NCBI GenBank assembly: GCA_963813635.1
Contig: CAWEZO010000007.1
Span: 496,001 to 560,000, forward strand
Length of the DNA: 64,000 bases
Origin: JBBRZM01 sp963813635
GTDB lineage: Bacteria; Actinomycetota; Acidimicrobiia; IMCC26256; JBBRZM01
Direction of reading: 5' to 3'
Within the stretch, counting starts at the first letter, position 1. Each line of letters starts with the position of its first letter. The notes beneath the pieces are model-generated. The model worked only from the letters and a program-made list of their open reading frames with translations. It searched no databases and had not been told where the DNA came from. The position numbers and the translations under genes were made by a program. This document shows positions 61,056-64,000 of the stretch, piece after piece.

Positions 61056-62150
61056 CTACGCCTCGCCCACGTACGCGCCCTTCAAGAGCTCGGCCGCGCC
61101 GCCGGGCCTCTTCGCCGCAGCGTTTGCGCCGGCGGCGAAGTCGAGCGTCTCACCCTCTGCGAGCGGGAAGTGGCACGCGACGAAATGACCGGGCCGGTCG
61201 GGTACCTCGGCGATCGTCGGCTCCTCGGCCGCGCACTTCGCTTGTGCCTTCGGACAGCGCGTGCGGAAGACACAGCCGCTGGGCGGGTGAATCGGTGAGG
61301 GGATCTCACCACCGAGGGCGTCGGCGCTGTCGGGCCGCACGTCGGGATCAGGCACCGGAATCGCCGCGAGCAGCGCGGCGGTATACGGATGCACGGGACG
61401 TTTGTAGAGCTCGTCGGGACCGCCGACCTCGCACAACTTGCCGAGGTACATGACGATGACGCGGTCGCTCACGTTCTTCACGACCGCGAGGTCGTGGGCT
61501 ATGAACACGAGCGTGAGTCCGTAGCGCGCCTTCATGTCCTGCAACAGGTTGAGGATCTGCGCCTGTACCGACACGTCGAGCGCCGAAACCGGTTCGTCGC
61601 AGATGATGAGCTTCGGATCGGTGACGACCGCGCGCGCGATCGAGATGCGCTGACATTGGCCGCCGGAGAACTCGTGTGGACGGCGGTCGCGCGAGCTGTC
61701 GGGATCGAGCCCGACGGCGTCGAGCATCTCGTCGACCTTGGCGCGCTGCTCGTCCTTGCCGGCCGTGCTCCAGATCGTGAGTCCTTCGCCGACGATGTCA
61801 CCGACCTTGCGCCTGGGATTGAGCGAGGAGATGGGATCTTGAAAGATCATCTGCATGCGCGGCCGGATGCGTCGCAGCGCCTCGGCCTTGAGCTTCGTGA
61901 GCTCGTCGCCGGCAAAGCGCACGCTCCCCGAGGTGGGCCGCGGGAGCTGGATCATCGCCCGTCCGGTCGTCGACTTGCCGCACCCGGATTCACCGACGAG
62001 ACCGACGGTTTCGCCTTCGAGGATGTCGAGGCTCACGTCGGAGACAGCGTGCACCGTGCCGCCGTGCGTGCTGAACTCGACGACGAGATGCTCCACGCGC
62101 ATGAGCGCCTCCTCGTCATCGCGAAGGTGCGCGGTGCCGCTCCCGGCCAT
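61056..62150 (-). CDS. oligopeptide ABC transporter ATPase, OppF-like
   Basis: A 364-aa ATPase. Walker A GESGCGKST, Q-loop IFQDPISSLNPRRKVGD, signature EFSGGQCQRISIARA, Walker B LIICDEPVSALDVSVQAQ, and the oligopeptide-transporter C-terminal extension with Cys residues (GCVFRTRCPKAQAKCA) that may bind a cluster. I chose ATG 62150. The OppD-like gene ends 2 bp before. It is the third gene of an oppC-oppD-oppF order. Confidence 0.92.
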   Translation of the reverse strand: MAGSGTAHLRDDEEALMRVEHLVVEFSTHGGTVHAVSDVSLDILEGETVGLVGESGCGKSTTGRAMIQLPRPTSGSVRFAGDELTKLKAEALRRIRPRMQMIFQDPISSLNPRRKVGDIVGEGLTIWSTAGKDEQRAKVDEMLDAVGLDPDSSRDRRPHEFSGGQCQRISIARAVVTDPKLIICDEPVSALDVSVQAQILNLLQDMKARYGLTLVFIAHDLAVVKNVSDRVIVMYLGKLCEVGGPDELYKRPVHPYTAALLAAIPVPDPDVRPDSADALGGEIPSPIHPPSGCVFRTRCPKAQAKCAAEEPTIAEVPDRPGHFVACHFPLAEGETLDFAAGANAAAKRPGGAAELLKGAYVGEA

Positions 62151-62152
62151 GG

Positions 62153-63319
62153 TCAGCTCCCTTGCCCGGGCGACGAATCGGTCGCGGCGACGGCAGTGGG
62201 ATCCGCGGTCGTACCACTTGCCGCGGTTGCGCCGAGCGCGGCCTCGCGCTCGTTGCTTTCGAGCGCGGCCTGGCCCTGTGGCGTGCCGACGGGGAACCAG
62301 CAACGAAACTCGTGACCGGGCGTGGGGCCGGGGATGAGCGGCGGCTCTTCTTCGCGGCACTTGTCTTGGACGTAGCGGCAGCGCGGCGCGAACGTGCAAC
62401 CGGGCGGCGGGTTCACGAGGCTCGGCGGTCGCCCGGGGATCGTCTGGAGCCGGGTGTGGCTGGGATCGTCGATGTTGGGAATCGAGCGGACCAGCGCTTC
62501 GGTGTACGGCATGCGCATCTCGGTGAAGAGCGTGTGCGTGGTTGCCTTCTCGACGATGCGGCCCGCGTACATGACCACGATCTCGTCGCAGCGCCCGGCG
62601 ACGACGCCGAGATCGTGGGTGACGAGCACCACCGACATGAAGCGCTCGCGCTGCTGAGTCGCGAGAAGGTCGAGCACCTGGGCCTGCACGGTGACATCGA
62701 GCGCGGTGGTCGGTTCGTCGGCGAACAGCAGCTTCGGGCCGCACGCGAGCGCGATCGCGATGCTCACCCGTTGACGCATGCCGCCCGACAGCTGGTGCGG
62801 GTACTCGTTGAGCCGCTTTGCCGGCTCCGGAATCCGTACCGAGCCGAGTAGCGCCTCCGCGAGCTCGTGCGCGTAGCTGTGCGAGATGTCGAGGTGGTAG
62901 TTGAGCGACTCGGTGATCTGGCGGCCCACTTTCATCACCGGGTTGAGCGAAGTCATCGGATCCTGGAAGATCATGGCCATCTGCGCGCCCCGATACGCGC
63001 GCATCTCCCTCGGACGGAGCGTGCTGATCTCCACGTTCTCGAAGATCACCGAACCCTCGCGCACGACGTTTCGCTTGGGAAGCAGCCCCATGATCGAGCG
63101 GGAGAGCACCGTCTTGCCCGAGCCCGACTCGCCGACGACGCCGAGCGTGCGCCCCCGCTCCAGTGAGAACGACACGCCGTCGACCGCTTTCGCCGTGCCG
63201 GCCGGCGTCACGAACCCGGTCTTGACGCGGTCGACGACGAGCAGCGGCCCTTCGAGTGGCGCGTCGGCGAAGCGCGCGCCCGACGCGTCGAGCTTGTGAC
63301 GAGTGTGCCGCCGGCTCAC
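62153..63319 (-). CDS. oligopeptide ABC transporter ATPase, OppD-like
   Basis: A 388-aa ATPase with Walker A GESGSGKTV, Q-loop IFQDPMTSLNPVMKVG, signature QLSGGMRQRVSIAIA, Walker B LLFADEPTTALDVTVQ, and the C-terminal CTFAPRCRYVQDKC extension. It starts with GTG overlapping the oppC stop (GTGA). An N-terminal extension of about 20 residues precedes the cassette. It pairs with the OppF-like ATPase. Confidence 0.92.
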   Translation of the reverse strand: MSRRHTRHKLDASGARFADAPLEGPLLVVDRVKTGFVTPAGTAKAVDGVSFSLERGRTLGVVGESGSGKTVLSRSIMGLLPKRNVVREGSVIFENVEISTLRPREMRAYRGAQMAMIFQDPMTSLNPVMKVGRQITESLNYHLDISHSYAHELAEALLGSVRIPEPAKRLNEYPHQLSGGMRQRVSIAIALACGPKLLFADEPTTALDVTVQAQVLDLLATQQRERFMSVVLVTHDLGVVAGRCDEIVVMYAGRIVEKATTHTLFTEMRMPYTEALVRSIPNIDDPSHTRLQTIPGRPPSLVNPPPGCTFAPRCRYVQDKCREEEPPLIPGPTPGHEFRCWFPVGTPQGQAALESNEREAALGATAASGTTADPTAVAATDSSPGQGS

Positions 63320-64000
63320 AGCCCGCCCTCACGGACATCGAAGCGGGCGCGCACCACATCACCGAGGTAGTTGAGCGCGAGCACCGTGAAGAAGATCATG
63401 GCCGCGGGCAGAAAGACCATGTACGGGTACTGCGCCAAGCTGCCGCGCTCGAGCGCGATCATGTTGCCCCACGACGGCGTGGGCGGGTTCACGCCGACGC
63501 CGAGCACAGCGAGGCCGGCTTCGGCGACGATGGCGACGGCGATCCCGAGGAGCGCGATCGAGAACATCGCGGGCAGCACGTTTGGAAGCACTTCGCGGAA
63601 GATGATGCGCCGGTTCTTCGACCCTTGTGCGCGCGCCGCGAGCACGAACTCGCGTTCCGACCAGGCCAACGTGCTCGCGCGTGATACGGCCGAGCAGCGG
63701 CACTGCGACAACTCCGATCGCGAGAATCAGCACCAGTTGACGGCTGAGGTGCGTTCCGCCGCCCTTGGTCGACGCGGGGCTCAACGTGACGACCATCGTT
63801 GCCGCGATCAGGATGGCGGGGATTGAAACCAGCGTGTCGAAGATCACCGAGATGACGGTGTCGGTCTTGCCTCGGTAATAGCCGGTGACGAGGCCAAGGG
63901 TGCCGCCCACGATGAAGCCGAGGAGAATGGCGCCGACCGCCACCGTCAGCGACGACCGGGCACCCCAGGCAAGGCGCGACAGCATGTCGCGACCGTTGCT
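63316..64000 (-). CDS. oligopeptide ABC transporter permease, OppC-like, partial and frameshifted
   Basis: Inner-membrane permease cut by the right edge of the window; the 5' end is missing. The frame reads NGRDMLSRLAWGARSSLTVA at the edge, then helices (GAILLGFIVGGTLGLVTGYY, TLVSIPAILIAATMVVTLSP) and the EAA-like loop FVLAARAQGSKNRRIIFREV with a C-terminal half ending FDVREGGL. The frame changes at about 63690, inside the segment before the EAA loop. OppB and the binding protein would lie further to the right. Confidence 0.88.

Overview
The window is about 64 kb of high-GC bacterial DNA from an actinobacterium (Actinomycetota). The strongest evidence is gene order. The series rimO-pgsA-cinA-thpR-recA, miaB-miaA-dapF-hflX, and lexA divergent from a LysM protein followed by nrdR is the order known from mycobacteria and relatives. 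LexA boxes of the GAAC-N4-GTTC type and a HU protein with a Lys/Ala tail agree with this. A class such as Acidimicrobiia is plausible but not proven.

Layout. 1-12.7 kb: tRNA and ribosome modification, phospholipid synthesis, an SOS-controlled recA interrupted by a LAGLIDADG intein, and an HflX GTPase. 12.7-17.3 kb: a PAS-PAS-GGDEF diguanylate cyclase and dapC-dapD-dapE, which together with the upstream dapF supply the late diaminopimelate steps. 17.3-22.5 kb: lexA, an SOS-type LysM division regulator, nrdR and a B12-dependent ribonucleotide reductase with paired NrdR boxes. 22.5-28.5 kb: an accessory and partly decayed zone with a SagB-like reductase, small membrane proteins, remnants of TetR, ABC, CDF and FN3 genes, a TudS-related protein and a berberine-bridge-type FAD oxidase. 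28.5-31.6 kb: a KhtTU-like K+/H+ antiporter and membrane proteins. 31.8-37.5 kb: aldehyde dehydrogenase, FGGY kinase, a sphingosine-1-phosphate-lyase-like enzyme and, divergent from it, an SDR with the hallmark segment of 3-ketodihydrosphingosine reductase. 37.5-46.3 kb: peptide-binding lipoprotein, HU, PIG-L deacetylase, enoyl-CoA hydratase, histidine phosphatase, a HelD/HelR-like ATPase and an M3 oligopeptidase. 46.3-53.6 kb, minus strand: an ABC-2 exporter, a DUF885 peptidase-like protein and a CocE/S15 hydrolase. 53.7-64 kb: fumC, glutathione peroxidase, two paralogous secreted lipases around lon, and an oligopeptide ABC transporter running off the right edge.

Two features stand out. First, a 53-bp imperfect palindrome occurs five times, always just downstream of a stop codon and always in the same orientation relative to that gene; four copies fill the gpx-lipase-lon-lipase junctions. 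Second, the S1P-lyase-like and KDSR-like genes suggest a sphingoid-base or related long-chain amino-alcohol pathway.

Quality caution. Many genes, mostly on the plus strand, contain single-base indels that split otherwise well-conserved proteins (cinA, thpR, recA, hflX, nrdJ, helR-like and especially lon). I annotate these as whole genes and give approximate break positions. Uncorrected assembly indels are the likeliest cause. I saw no rRNA, tRNA, CRISPR array or insertion sequence.
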